This document shows, piece by piece, positions 11,337 to 22,990 of a stretch of DNA of 64,000 nt. Numbering within the stretch: the stretch's first letter is position 1; the number at the start of each line of letters is the position of its first letter. A program made the translations under genes and the position numbers. This DNA comes from Mallotus nudiflorus (taxonomy: Eukaryota; Streptophyta; Magnoliopsida; Malpighiales; Euphorbiaceae), in NCBI GenBank assembly GCA_947683625.1, contig CANTUR010000281.1:448001-512000 (forward strand). Reading direction: 5' to 3'. The notes beneath the pieces are model-generated. The model did not search any database and had not been told where the DNA came from. It worked only from the letters and a program-made list of their open reading frames with translations.

Positions 11337-12240
11337 ATGACTTCGCAAAACTCATGTTTGTCTTCGTCTTCTAATTCTTCTTTCTCCTCTTTATCTCAAA
11401 CAACATCAAACACCATTATAGCTCTCTCATTCAGCTCATCACCTTCTTTAATTACTCCTTCAACCAATATTCAACAAAGCTTCTCAATCAAACTAACCTC
11501 AAAAAATTACATTCCCTGGAAATTGCAGTTTAATCCACTTTTCAATTTCTATAATCTTCATGGCATTGCCAATAGTACTGAAGTCGCACCTCCGAAAGAG
11601 ATTATTAATCCCACTACAAATCAATCTATTCTCAACCCAGAATATACTGCTTGGTTTGCTAAAGATCAACTCCTTTTTTCTTGGTTATTATCATCAATTA
11701 CAGAAGAAATATATCCACATCTTATTGGACTTAACTCAGCTTCAAAAGTATGGAGAGCCTTAACCTCTGCCTATGGGGTTGTCAGCCATGCTCAACGTAC
11801 CCAACTGCATATCGAATTACACAATCTATCCAAAGACAACAAACCAGTGTTCCAATATCTTTATTAAGCAAAGGTGATTGATGATTCTCTCACATTAGTC
11901 TGACAAGCCATCTCCACCTTTGAGTTTAATGTTATTATCTTCTGCAAATTAGGAGCTGAATATAATGGCATTATAGGCGCCCTTCGACAATGTACTGACC
12001 CCATCTCGTTTAATGAACTTCATGGACAATTAGTAGCATATAAATTACTCTTAAAATCTCAATAACCTCAGTTGCCTTTAGCACATCTAGTGCAGTGTTC
12101 CTCGACCACTACTGGCTTATCAAATTTTCATCCTTCATCAGTGCGCAGTGGACAAAAAGGTGGCAGGCAAGGTTACCAACATTTTGCTTGCCAAATTTAT
12201 GGCCTGTCTAATCATATGGCCTTTTTTTTATCGTCGTCAT
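11337..12240 (+). pseudogene. Copia gag pseudogene
   Basis: It starts MTSQNSCLSS, 13 bp after the primer site. The first 177 codons are open, with the Ser-rich N-terminus and the conserved LTSKNYIPWKLQF and YTAWFAKDQLLFSWLL segments of copia gag (UBN2-type). A TAA at 11865 interrupts it, and more stops follow at about 11900 and 12060. Near 12170-12225 a CCHC knuckle remnant reads CQIYGLSNHM, where the second Cys is Tyr. Gag would package element RNA in the particle. It is clearly non-functional. Confidence 0.88.
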
Positions 12241-12329
12241 TTTGATAACACCATTCAACCTCGTCAGAGCTCAAACTTTCAGGGATGTAATTTCTTAGAT
12301 GTGCATTCTTCTTTAAATGCACCAAATAG

Positions 12330-15300
12330 GTTCCATGCACATCTGACTGAATTACCTACATTTAGTGGCTTGCTTCCTCTTCCATCAAATGCACTTACAC
12401 TTAAATGGTATCCTGATACTGGAGCCACCCATCATGTGACTCCTTACTTGGCTTCCTTAAGCATTGCAAATGAGTACAAAGGTATGGATCATTTGCTTGT
12501 TGGTACTGGTGACAGGCTTTTAATTTCTCATACTGGTACTAGCTTTCTTCATTCCTTTGCACACACTCTTTCCTTACACAATATCTTGCATGTTCCATCA
12601 ATTACCAAATCATTGTTATCTGTTAAAAAATGTTATCATGATAATAATTATTTTTTTTAATTCCACACTGACCATTGCCTTATTAAGGACGAGAACACTA
12701 AGAAGACACTACTTCGAGGAATAAGTGAGCAAGGTCTATATAAACTAAAATGCATACTGCCCTTTTTAATGCTAAAAAATGATGCTGTGTATCTTGCTAC
12801 CTTGGATAATTGGCATGCCTGCCTCGGACATTCGAATTTTTCTACCATTCGTCGTTTAATTCAGAATTTTCAATTTCCTTGTTTATCAAATAAAACCTCT
12901 ATTAAAAAATGTGAGGCCTATTGTTTGGGCAAATTACATTGTGTGTCATTAGGATTAACCAATCATCGCAGTACTCAACCATTGTAATTGATTCATTTTG
13001 ATGTTTGGGGTACTGCCCTAATGTTGTCATCTTCAAGCTCTAAATACTTTATTATTTTTATCAATGATTACTCTTTATTTACATATCTCTATCTTTTGAA
13101 ATATAAAAGTAATGTCTTGCCAATTTTTAAATAATTTCAAACTCTTATTGAAAATCAATTTGATTGCAAAATTAAAACCATAAACTCAGATTGGGGTGGC
13201 GAATATCGTTCCTTACATACATATTTTAAGGAAAAAGGAATCAACCATAAAGTTTCATGTCCTCATACTCACAAAAAAATTGCACTGCAAAAAGAAAAAT
13301 AAGAAATATTGTAGATATTGGTCTAACATTCTTAGGTCATAATGGTACCCTATTCAAATACTAGGAATTTGCTTTTGAAGCCTCTATTTTTTTTTATCAA
13401 CTATCTTTCCACCAGGTCTCTTGCACACAAAATTCCATATTAGGTTTTCTTTCACAAACCTCAAGATTATTTATTCTTAGAGTGTTTGGGTGTGCTATCT
13501 ACCCTCTTCTTAGACCATATAATACTCATAAGTTTTCTTTTCGAACAAAAAAATATGTTTTTTGGGTTATTCCCCTCATCATCTAGGATATCAGTGCCTT
13601 GACATAGACAATGGAAAAATTTACCTTGCCCATCATGTCGAATTTGATGAAAATAATTTTCCTTTTTTTACCACTATAAAGTCTTCCTAAAATTCGGATA
13701 ATTCGTTAGTTCAAATGTCTTTTATACCATGGCTTTAGGTTACACAGCACATTCCTTATTCTCTAGGTAATGTATCCTCCTCTCACTTAACTTTTACTCC
13801 ATTTCAAATCTCCTTATCATCCCCAACGTCTTCATTCAAATCTCCCGCCTCTATTTCTCCTCCCCAATCCTTATCCTTTTCCCAACCAACTTTATCTCCT
13901 TCTCCTCCTCTCTATAATCCATGAGGCATTAATCTCTTTATGGATTTGCATATAATAAATCAACCACCCTAATCTGTCCCTACTGCCCTACCCAATTCCA
14001 GTGAACCTAGATGCACTCACCTGATGCAACTTAGGCCAACCACACTTCAAAAAAACCAACTGCTCATCTCATCAAACATCACCATCACTTCCCTCTGACC
14101 TTACTGAACCCATATCATTTGCCAAAACCCATCCCATACCATCATGGCACAAGGCCATGGAACAAGAGATGGCTACCTTGTATAAGAATAACACCAGGAC
14201 TCTTGTTCTACTACCCTCCAATGCTAATGTTATTGGCAACAAGTGGATTTATAAAGTTAAAAGAAAAGCCAATGGTGATGTGGATAGATTGAAAGCACAT
14301 TTGGTGGCTCGTGGCTATACTCAAGAGTACAGTTTAGACTACACAGAGACCTTTAGTCTCATAGTTAAACCACAAATAATCCGAACAGTTCTCTCCCTTA
14401 CTCTCTCAAAAGGTTGGTCATTACGGAAACTCGATGTAAGTAATGCCTTTATCAATGGTTAGCTAGAAGAGGACATCTATATGGTCCAACCTCAAGGCTT
14501 CATTGACAAACTTCATCCTCACTATGTGTACAAATTGAATAAGTCCCTGTACGGACTCAAACAAGCACTTAGAGCATGGTATCAAAACTGAGTAACTTTC
14601 TCATCCCTATCAACTTTTAAGGTTCTATTGTTGATTCTTCCTTATTCATATATAATCATGCTTCTTACACTTATTTTCTGCTTGTATATGTGGATAATGT
14701 TATCATTACGAGCAATAATATGGTTCATGTTCAATAAATTATTACACAATTGTCTAATGCCTTTTCACTTTGGGATTTAGGTGCTCTTTATTATTTCCTT
14801 GGTATATAGGTTCACTAATGTTCTAATGGCTTGTTATTGCCATAAAAAAATTACGTCATGGATATTATTAAGAACGCAAGCATGGTGCATTGCAAACCTT
14901 GTGCAACTGCCATGATCACTGGCGCACCTCTATCCAAGCAACAAAGCACACTCTTATCTCCTGATGAAGCCACTAAATATCAAGGAATTTATGGAAGTCT
15001 CTAGTATGTGTCCTTGACTCGACCGGATATCATTTTTTCAGTCAATAAGCTCTGTTAATTTATGCACCAGCCGATGGATGTCCATTTTAAATCCATGAAA
15101 ATTGTTCTTTGTTATTTACAAAGCAACTTATCTAAGAGTTTATTTCTCTCTAAAAATTGCTCTCCTCACTTGACAGTATATAATGATGCTGACTAGGCAG
15201 TTGCCCAGATGATCGAAGGTTTACCGGAGGTTATCTTATCTTCTTAGGCTCCAACCTCATTGCATGGAACTCACAGAAACAACGTACAGTGGCTCGGTCC

Positions 15301-15610
15301 TCAACTGAGTCTGAATTTAAAGCAGTCACAGATGTCAGTATTGAGCTTAAGTGGTTACATTGTCTACTTCATGAACTTGGTATTATTTTAGCCTCTCCCC
15401 TGTATATGTGGTGTGATAATATGGGTGTTGTGTTCTTGTCCTCTAATCCCATCTTTCAAGCTTGCACAAGACATGTTGAAGTTGATTTCCATTTTTTTTA
15501 AATCAAGTCCATCACAAAGAACTCACGGTGTCCTCTTTATCATCAGCAGATCAGTTGGCAAATATAATGACAAAACCTCTTCTTATTTAGACATTTCATT
15601 TCTTTAGAGA
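12330..15610 (+). pseudogene. Copia pol pseudogene (PR-IN-RT-RH)
   Basis: Domains are in Copia order. The aspartic protease has WYPDTGATHHVTP (about 12405-12445). The GAG-pre-integrase segment carries a WHACLGHSN zinc-binding HH motif (about 12810). The integrase core has a DVWG and NSDWGGEY acid region (about 13000-13200). Reverse transcriptase runs about 14150-14830, with KLDVSNAFING and LYGLKQALRAW. RNase H runs about 15180-15610, with ARSSTESEFKAV and MWCDN. The RT catalytic YVDD reads YVDN (14687-14698), so a catalytic Asp is lost. Stops and frameshifts lie throughout, for example TAG at 14461 right after AFING and TGA near 14590. The order IN before RT defines the copia superfamily. Confidence 0.9.
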
Positions 15611-15644
15611 CAAGCTTCATATCAAGTCCTACAACCCTTCAGCT

Positions 15645-15660
15645 TAAGGGGGGGGGGGGT
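15645..15660 (+). other. Polypurine tract of Copia element
   Basis: AAG followed by about 13 consecutive G and one T, immediately before the 3' LTR. It would prime plus-strand synthesis. Confidence 0.85.
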
Positions 15661-15852
15661 TGTCAATTGTATATTTGTTACAGAGTTAGTTATATATTTG
15701 TTACAATTGTTTGTATATTTGTTAAAGTTGTTTTCACATATTTATCTTTTTGGCTGTTATACAATTGTTTGTATATACCTGTACCACTATTTAATTCATC
15801 ATACATCTAATGACAAAAATCAATTTATTCCCGTCATATAACATCTCTAACT
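15661..15852 (+). repeat. 3' LTR of Copia element
   Basis: Starts TGTCAATTGTAT and is followed by target duplication ATAAC. Full-length match to the 5' LTR. Confidence 0.93.
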
Positions 15853-15857
15853 ATAAC

Positions 15858-16299
15858 TTTGAAGTTCAATCCTTAAAAAAAATTTTGAAACCTAGTATTT
15901 AATATAGATAGATTGAAAAATATAATATAAATTTATAATAAGTCATAAATATTTTATTTTTTATACTTCTTCAAAATGCATGTATATATCAAACTTTGGT
16001 TGAAGTATTGGTTAACTTTTGGTTGAATATGACCAAGGCTAAGGCAGCTGTATGCGCTCTGCAGTCCTTGAAGAATACCATTGTAGGGTTTAGAAACAAA
16101 CTGCATTTCTAATTACTTTTTTCCCCTTAAGGTGATGTAATATTTTAATTATTGCTAGCCACAAACTAATTTTACTTTCTAAATTAATCTGATTAATGAT
16201 AAATTTCTACTGATGGCTGGAAAATTTACAAAGAATAAAAAAAGAAAAAAACATTTATTTTATTTTTGAGTTCATGTTAAACCTTTATCACTATTCATT
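15858..16299. other. AT-rich spacer, nothing recognised
   Basis: This is the flank between the Copia element and the MULE. I see no open frame, repeat or RNA that I can support. Confidence 0.6.
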
Positions 16300-16640
16300 A
16301 GGGTTTAGTGAACCGTTGATATCATAATTTTGGGTCATATTTCACTTTGATACCAAATTTTTAATTTTTTTGATCCCAAAAATTCTATTTTTATTTCAAA
16401 TTAAAGTATATCCAATATATCTGATCAAATTTAGCATACATGGCAGTCAAAATAAATATATTTTTTATATATTCATCATGTAAGCATCTCATTAAGTGGC
16501 ATAATCACCTTATGGACTCCATAAAATAGATTTTGCTAAAATTTAATTTAATGGGGGCCACAAGCAAATTTTGTTGAAACATTTATAAAAATACCCCATT
16601 TTTAAATATTGTTAAAAAAATACCTCAAGTTCTTATTTTT
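16300..16640 (+). repeat. Left TIR of MULE
   Basis: The inverted partner lies at about 19890-20222. Divergence is moderate, with small indels. Confidence 0.78.
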
Positions 16641-16684
16641 TGCAAATCTATCATTTTATAATTACAAGAGTGCCTTTTGCATTT

Positions 16685-17035
16685 CCAAAAATGCACCTAT
16701 GTTTTTGTTTTTGATTTCTCTACTTTTTTTTTTATTAATTTCTTTGCAATTTTTGTTTCCTTTTTTATTTTTTATTTTTCTCTTATGTTTTTTACTTTTT
16801 TTATAAATTTTTATTTTATCCTTTTTTCTTATATAGTTTCTTTCTTTTTTTTTTTCTCTTGCCTTTCTTTTTTATTTTTCTTTTTTCTTTTTTTTCCTTT
16901 TCCTCTTTTTTATAAATTTTTATTTTTCTCTTTTTTTTTTTTGTACTTCCATTCTTTTTTTTTTATTTTATATTTCTCTCTTTATTTTCTCTTTTCTTAA
17001 AAAAATTATTTTCCTTAATTTTCCTTTTTTTAATT
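16685..17035 (+). repeat. Polypyrimidine tract in MULE
   Basis: About 350 bp almost entirely T and C on the + strand. Poly-Phe frames here are composition artefacts. Confidence 0.85.
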
Positions 17036-17483
17036 AGTGAAGCATTAGCTAATATATTTTTTGAGGATTTTATTTCATAAATTTTTCAAGTGCGTTATAA
17101 GAATATACAGAATGTTATGGCAAAAATATAAGCAACTCACATGCATCAAATTTTCTGTACATAATTGATTATTCAAGTTTTTAATGTGTAAAAGATATAA
17201 TATTCATTATAATTAAACAAACATGACTATTTCTAAAAAGAGATAATAGAACTTTAGATAAAAAAAATAAAGTCATAATTTAAATTTTTAATGGTTCTAA
17301 AATAGAATCAATTTTATCAATATATTTCAAGCACAAAAAATATAATTTTAACATTTTTAAGATTTTAAGTAGCCTAATGTGTTTGTAAAATATAACTAAT
17401 GTCTTATAACTTCAAATTAAAGAATCAATCTCAAAACATATTATAACCTAATTTAATAATGTGTCAATAAATAAATAACGAAA

Positions 17484-17556
17484 ATGGGTGTAGCTCACAT
17501 GGTAGAGCACTTGCTTAGCATGCGAAAGGAATAAGAATCGATACCCCACATCTCCA
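17484..17556 (+). pseudogene. tRNA-Ala(AGC)-like relic
   Basis: The D arm/A box TAGCTCACATGG, the anticodon loop TTAGCAT (anticodon AGC at 17517-17519) and the T loop ATCGATA match plant tRNA-Ala in order and spacing, and the 3' strand CATCTCC is kept. About five of seven acceptor pairs form, two as G-U. The anticodon stem has one mismatch, and the T stem (AAGA against CCCC) cannot pair. It is therefore not a working tRNA. It may be a tRNA pseudogene carried by the MULE or the head of a SINE, but no SINE body is recognised after it. Confidence 0.7.
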
Positions 17557-17624
17557 TTCTTTTATTAGGTAGCATGTATTTAATTTTGTTATTTTTTATT
17601 TTACTTTTAGTTTTTTATCTTGTT

Positions 17625-17960
17625 TTAAAATTGAAGGGAAATGTGGAAGTGCTTTTGGTGCTTCTAGTTCTGATTTAGGAGATGTTATTGGTTGTAAAAA
17701 GGGTGCTTATGATTCACAATTTTTTGAAACTGTTGGTGGTGGTGATGAGCTAAAATATTTTGTTGGGGTATGTTTTGTTTTATTATTTTTGTATCGTTTT
17801 AGTTTTTGTTTGGTTTCTAATGCTTTATTTTGTGTTTTAGTTTTAAAGGTGATTAAAAATTTTATGAGGATGTTGGTTTGAATTCCAATATTAAAGATAG
17901 TTCTATTAAAGATGATGTTGATGGTGATGAAGTGTTGAAAGATTCTAATTTAGTGTGTTT
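17625..17960 (+). other. Two exon-like fragments, unknown origin
   Basis: An open stretch encoding GSAFGASSSDLGDVIGC and onward (to about 17767) ends at GTATGT. A TTTTAG at about 17841 is followed by a second acidic stretch containing SSIKDDVDGDEVLKDSN. The composition is less skewed than the surroundings and the GT/AG steps are plausible, so this may be a captured gene fragment or an acidic linker of the MULE transposase. There is no identified family. A TGA/TAA in the second part makes it non-coding as it stands. Confidence 0.3.
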
Positions 17961-18369
17961 TTTTTATTATATTAATTTATGTTGGTTTTATTTTTTTTAG
18001 TTTTGGCTTATAATTCATTTTTGTATCCTTTTGGTTTATTTTTGGTTTCTGATTCATTTTTTTTTTTATCTTTTTGGTTAACTTTTGGTTTTTTATTCAT
18101 TTTTTTATTTTAGTTTTTTTCTTTGGTTTTGAAGAATGCATATGAAAATTTTGGTTCTGTCCTATAATATTATGTATATAGTACATAATATATAAGAGAT
18201 GATTTGGTCAAATCCACACTTGAATTGATCAAGTTAAATTAAATAGATAATAATCATAAATTAGTTATGGATGAAAGTTTAGCCTAATGAATCAATCAAT
18301 TACAATCATTAGAAGAAACCTCTTTTCGATGTGAGTAATTGAAATTGGAAGCCTCAATGAATTAATCAA

Positions 18370-18556
18370 TTACAATTACAGAGGCAAGCGAATTAAAAGC
18401 AAAGCAACCAAAGAATTATATTGGTATTTAAATTTCGGTGACTTAGAAGTTTTGGAAAGTGAAGCTATTGGTCTATTCACCATTGTAGTGAATGAAAACA
18501 AGCAGTTGTTGCATTTTCTGCAAGTGAAATATGTATCAGCAACTAAAAGTAAACCA
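18370..18556 (-). pseudogene. MULE transposase N-terminal fragment
   Basis: On the minus strand a splice-acceptor-like TTTCACTTGCAG is followed by a frame reading MQQLLVFIHYNGE, then stops in place of Trp and Gln, then FTFQNF and VTEI. This resembles the start of plant MULE transposases, which open with a short beta-grasp region of the type LLVxYNGxW. A different frame over the same bases is open for 61 codons but looks less like a family. The catalytic and MuDR domains are not visible, so this is a truncated remnant. The assignment rests on a short motif. Confidence 0.45.
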
Positions 18557-18571
18557 AACATATTCTAAAAT

Positions 18572-18840
18572 GAACTTAAAACAAATGTCGTTGAATTATT
18601 TCAGAAACTAAACATAAACTGAAAGGATTCTAAAATGAAGAAGGCATGTACATTATTTTTTTTACTTTCAGACAACTTTAAACAAATGTCATTGAATTGT
18701 TTCAGAAACCAAACATAAACTGAAAGGATTTTAAAATACAGTAGGCATATACATTATTTCTTGATTTTCCAAAGAACTTTAAACATATGTCATTAAATTG
18801 TTTCATAAACCAAGTGTAAATTGAAAGGATTTTAAAATGT
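18572..18840 (+). repeat. Tandem repeat, about 95-100 bp, three copies
   Basis: Three successive copies contain ACAAATGTC(A/G)TTGAATT(A/G)TTTCAGAAAC and end AAACTGAAAGGATT(T/C)TAAAAT. Copies 2 and 3 also share GGCAT(G/A)TACATTATTT. Divergence increases toward the right. Confidence 0.85.
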
Positions 18841-19889
18841 GCTTAACTACATATGTTTATTAATCATCAAGCTATATTGACAGCAAAGAAAAAGTGTTAA
18901 ACTTCTTTTATACACAAGGAGTTGGATTTCATGGACCATGCTTAGAATGAATATCAAAATAAAGATGAACCCAGATAATAAGTACGTTAAAGTATAATCA
19001 AGGCTAAATGAGCATGAAAAAATCCTAATAAATTGCAATAAGGGATGGAAATTTCCCAAATGCATGTAAAAGTCATAAAAATCAATGAACCTTTGTTAAG
19101 TAATATAATCCACTTTGATTTTTCACAAAAATTGAAAAAGCCCAGATGATATTTATCACTCAAATAAGACATAAACATACCCATATGAGCAATCTTCCTA
19201 AAACTTATTTCAAAAAAAAAAAACTCCAACATTGCATAAAATAATGATTAAAGAATCAAAATTTCAAATAGGCTAAACATTAAAAATAAAACTTTAATTA
19301 GAGAATAATTTTTTTAAAAAAAGAACCTCACTTGGGTTTCCTTTCCTTTATCTTCTTCCATTGAAAAATAAACCAAAGATTGATGCTTTCAAAAGTGAAG
19401 AAAAAAAATGCAGCAAAGAGAAAAGAAAAAGAAGTATGAGTTCTTTTTTTAATGAATTGATTTAAGAAAAGATATGATTTGCATGCATTGAATGATTTAA
19501 AAAAATTATGAATCTAAATAAGAATACTTACCTTTGATTTGTGATTGCTATTGAATCTCTTTTTCTTTTCTAGGTTGCTGAAATCAGTGAAAAAAAAAAA
19601 CCATTTATGCAAACTAGAATTCAAGCAAATGAAAAAGAAAAATAAAAACAATTAAAATAAAAAATCAGCTTTGACTATCATTGGGGAAATCAGCTTTGAT
19701 ATGATGTAAAGTGATTCAATTTAGTTTTTTGGAGAAGTAATCAATTTTGATGTGATATAGAGTGACTGTAGGTGAGGGAGAAAGGTGAGGGAATTGTTTT
19801 TAAGTTAAAATATATGTTGTGGAGTTGAAGAATGTGTTTTTGAGTTGAAGGAGAAGAAGGGGTATGCGCGTAAATAAAATTGAGAAAGG
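18841..19889. other. MULE interior, no gene supported
   Basis: AT-rich sequence inside the MULE. A minus-strand ATG near 19361 followed by ten codons (MEEDKGKETQ) and GTGAGG could be a first exon, but nothing continues it convincingly. Short open frames at 18847-19232 look random. Confidence 0.5.
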
Positions 19890-20222
19890 GGGCATTCACA
19901 TAAATTTAAAAAACTTAGGGTATTTTTGTTGTTTTACTTATATTTTTGGGTATTTATGAAAAAAGCCTAATTTTGTTTTATGAGGCCAACAAGATAATTA
20001 AATTGTTTAATGAGATTCTTACAAGGTAAATATACTAAAAATATGTTTATTCCAGCTTTATTCCAGTTGTTATATATGTTAAATTTAATCGGATATGTTT
20101 GAAATATTTCAACTTGAAATAAAAGTAGAATTTTGGGACTGAAAAGAAAAAAAAATTAAAATTTTGATACCAAAATAAAACATGGCCCAAAGTTATGATA
20201 TCAACGGTGCAACAAACCCTTA
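19890..20222 (-). repeat. Right TIR of MULE
   Basis: Inverted complement of 16300-16640. Confidence 0.78.
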
Positions 20223-21650
20223 AGATGGAGTATCACTCCTTCATCAGATTAATATTTGGATTTTAAGACTTATAAATAAGAAAAATATTTAGCTAGTATT
20301 TTCTATTTTGGACTTTCATTATTATCACCTATTTTATAATTAAAATTAGGACAATATTTCTTATTAGTAGTAGCTATAAGCACTTGGGAGGCTTTTAGTT
20401 TTGTAGATTGAGGTAGCTAATGTAAAATTTTCCCCAATCAACTACAATTTAAGTTTTTGGTAAAACTTCAAAATCAGTAGTTGATAGTTGATTTTATTCA
20501 AAACAACTGTTGATTTAATAAGCTCTATTTTTGAATTTTTTCCCATCATTTGATAGCTTATTTGTATTTATTTATTATTTAGACCATTTTATCCTTATTA
20601 AAAATAAGTAATAACAAATAATTTCATTTAAATTAAATATATGTAATTAATTTTTATAGTTCACAATCGAATAAATATTATTGTAAATTATAATATATAT
20701 ACCTATAATTATTTTTTAACAAATTATACAATAATATTTATATTCTAAAATTTATTTAAAAATAATTTTATTAATTATTTTAATAATATATAAATTAAAG
20801 ATAATAAATTATTATTTATTATTAGATATATATTTTTAAATAATTTACATAACTAAAAAATATTATAAGAAGTATATGAAAAATTATTTACAATAAATTA
20901 TACTCTTAATAGCTATCTAGCATTCAAATAGCAACAACTAACAGAATTTTTTCAAATATTTTATATTTATCAACTAATAACTATCTATTATCTGTAACTG
21001 CTATCAGCTATCAGTTGCTATAAACAATTAAACCAAATGAGCTTTTAGTCTAATATTAGTTAAAATTCTGTATGATATTTGCTAGGATACAATTGGATTT
21101 TGATTTTTAAATCCCAATTTTTCCTCTTCCAATGTAACAAAAAAAAAAAAGTGATAACTTATAAATTATTTTCATTTAAATAATATTTTAAATTTAAATT
21201 ATGATATATATAATTATGTTAAATTAATTATTATAAATTTTTTATTATCTTATAATCTTATTTGAATCAAACTAAATGAATCATTCATATCCAAAAATAC
21301 TGGGTACGTCAACTTCAATTTTATACTGATGAGCTGCCATAACCTATTATCTTATCGGCCATAAGACAATGAGAAGGCAAAACAAAGTATATTATTTTAG
21401 GATAGTGACACGTATATTGGGTCGCAACATTGTAATCCAATACATAATAAATTTTAAAAATATATATATATTTTTACCCCAAATATATGAGCTAAAAGTG
21501 GCAACAATATTGTTCACAGTTGCTAGTAGCAATATAAAACATTATCCATTATTTTATAAGAAATTGTGGATTGATCCCACTTAATGCAACTTGACCTGTT
21601 GGGAACTATCACGTAGCAGTTCACATAATTGATCCATTATATATATATAA
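20223..21650. other. AT-rich spacer, possible small element
   Basis: There is no gene. A 9-bp direct repeat GCTTTTAGT at 20391-20399 and 21041-21049 brackets 641 bp containing related motifs near both ends (GTAGTTGATAGTTGAT and CTATCAGCTATCAGTTG). This could be a non-autonomous hAT- or Mutator-type element, but I found no clean terminal inverted repeat. Confidence 0.35.
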
Positions 21651-21654
21651 TTAT

Positions 21655-22740
21655 ATATTTTATACATGAATAAAAAATTTATTTGACTCATGAAATATAA
21701 AATAAATAATTAAAAATATTATTATTATTATTATTAAATAAAAATTTTAAAATAATAACAATATTATTTATTTATGTAACAATCTAATATTAACTTAATA
21801 TGGTTATAATTCATTACAATTTTTATAATTCTTTTATTTAAATAATTATATGATATTACTTCAATATTTTTTATAATTAATTTTTCTCAATTCTAGAACT
21901 GATTTTATATAAAACAAATATTATGATCATAATTAATTATAAGATAATAAAAAATCATTAATTATTTGTTAGAAAAACTTAAAAATAATAAAAATTATAT
22001 TTTCTTTATATAACAATTTAAATATTATAATCCCATTAAACTTATAATTTATTAAAATTTTATAAATTTTTTATTTCAACTATGACACTTTATTTCTTTA
22101 ATATTTCTAATATTAATACTTTTATTTATACAAAAATTAATTTAATGTAATTTTTTAAGTTCAACTAATAATTAAATGATAAATATTAATTAATTTAATT
22201 TTAACTCTTTTTTGTTAAATTTTATAAAAACATCTAAAAATGATAATTAGATTACTTTTCTTTCCAATTTACTTTCAAACAAATTATATGCTCTATTTTT
22301 ATTTATTAATTTTTAATTTATAAAAAATCTACTTTTAAAACAAATTATGTACTTTTCATATTTTCATAAAATTTATTAATTTTGATTTTCATTATTTACT
22401 TATTAAATTTAATATAATAAGACATATAAAATTATGTGATCTAATTTGATTTATATAAGATAAAATATAAGTAGACCTCATTAAAATATATTTTACTAAA
22501 ATTTTAATTAATTTAATTTTGTTAGACATAAAATATAAATTAACATAATACATAATTAAAATAGGAAACATACTTTCAATTAAATTAGAATTATATTTTG
22601 GTTAATTTAATTTTTATTAGAGATAAAATAGAAATTAATCTAATTAAAATAGGAAATAGACTTTCTATCAAATTAAAATTATATTTTAATTAATTTAATT
22701 TTACTTTTATTAGTCAATGATGAAATTATCCAATTTTTAG
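21655..22740 (+). repeat. Left arm of foldback element
   Basis: Pairs with the right arm. The inner part (about 22500-22740) holds copies of the 68-bp repeat in reverse orientation relative to those at 22783-22990. Confidence 0.78.
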
Positions 22741-22782
22741 ATAATAATGAGTGAAAATTTTTTTACAATTTTGTCTGTTCCC

Positions 22783-22990
22783 CTTATAATTTAATTGAAA
22801 GCATATTTCCTATTTTAATTAGATTAATTTTATCTTATCTCTAACAAAAATTCTAATTTAATTGAAAGTATGTTTCTTATTTTAATTAGATTAATTTTAT
22901 CTTATCTCTAACAAAAATTCTAATTTAATTGAAAGTATGTTTTTTGTTCTAATTAGGTTAACTTCTATTTTATCTCTAATAAGAATTAAA
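22783..22990 (+). repeat. 68-bp tandem repeat, three copies
   Basis: The unit TTCTAATTTAATTGAAAGTA...CTAACAAAAA repeats at about 22783, 22851 and 22919. Further copies continue across the LINE and MULE insertions (28693-28734, 33586-33760), and reversed copies lie at 22500-22740. Confidence 0.88.

Larger units (their letters stand above)
11121..15852 (+). mobile_element. Complete but dead Ty1/copia retrotransposon
   Basis: A 4.73-kb element with 192-bp LTRs, a Met-tRNA primer-binding site touching the 5' LTR (11313-11324), gag, protease, integrase, reverse transcriptase and RNase H in copia order, a G-rich polypurine tract and a 3' LTR. A 5-bp target duplication ATAAC flanks it (11116-11120, 15853-15857). 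The LTRs start TG but end in CT rather than CA. By eye the two LTRs differ at about 19 of 192 positions, so the insertion is old. Short LTRs and compact size suggest the Ale/Retrofit-like group, which is inference only. Confidence 0.93.
16300..20222. mobile_element. Mutator-like element (MULE) with long TIRs
   Basis: The ends are inverted complements over about 330 bp: 16300-16640 against about 19890-20222. Both read AGGGTTT..CCGTTGATATCATAA from the outside and share interior motifs (AAAATTCTA..TTTTTATTTCAA, AATCTCATTAA, AAATACCC). A direct repeat TATCACT lies just outside each end (16286-16292, 20231-20237), consistent with a worn 9-bp duplication if the TIR extends a few bases further. Inside is a fragment like a MULE transposase N-terminus on the minus strand. 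Long TIRs with that fragment point to Mutator rather than hAT or CACTA. It is non-autonomous now. Confidence 0.72.

Noticed and set aside
17484..17556. Functional tRNA-Ala gene
   Set aside because: The T stem cannot pair and the acceptor stem is weak, so it is listed as a relic.
20391..21049. Small transposon bounded by GCTTTTAGT direct repeats
   Set aside because: No convincing terminal inverted repeat. The direct repeat may be chance in AT-rich DNA, so it is only noted in the spacer entry.
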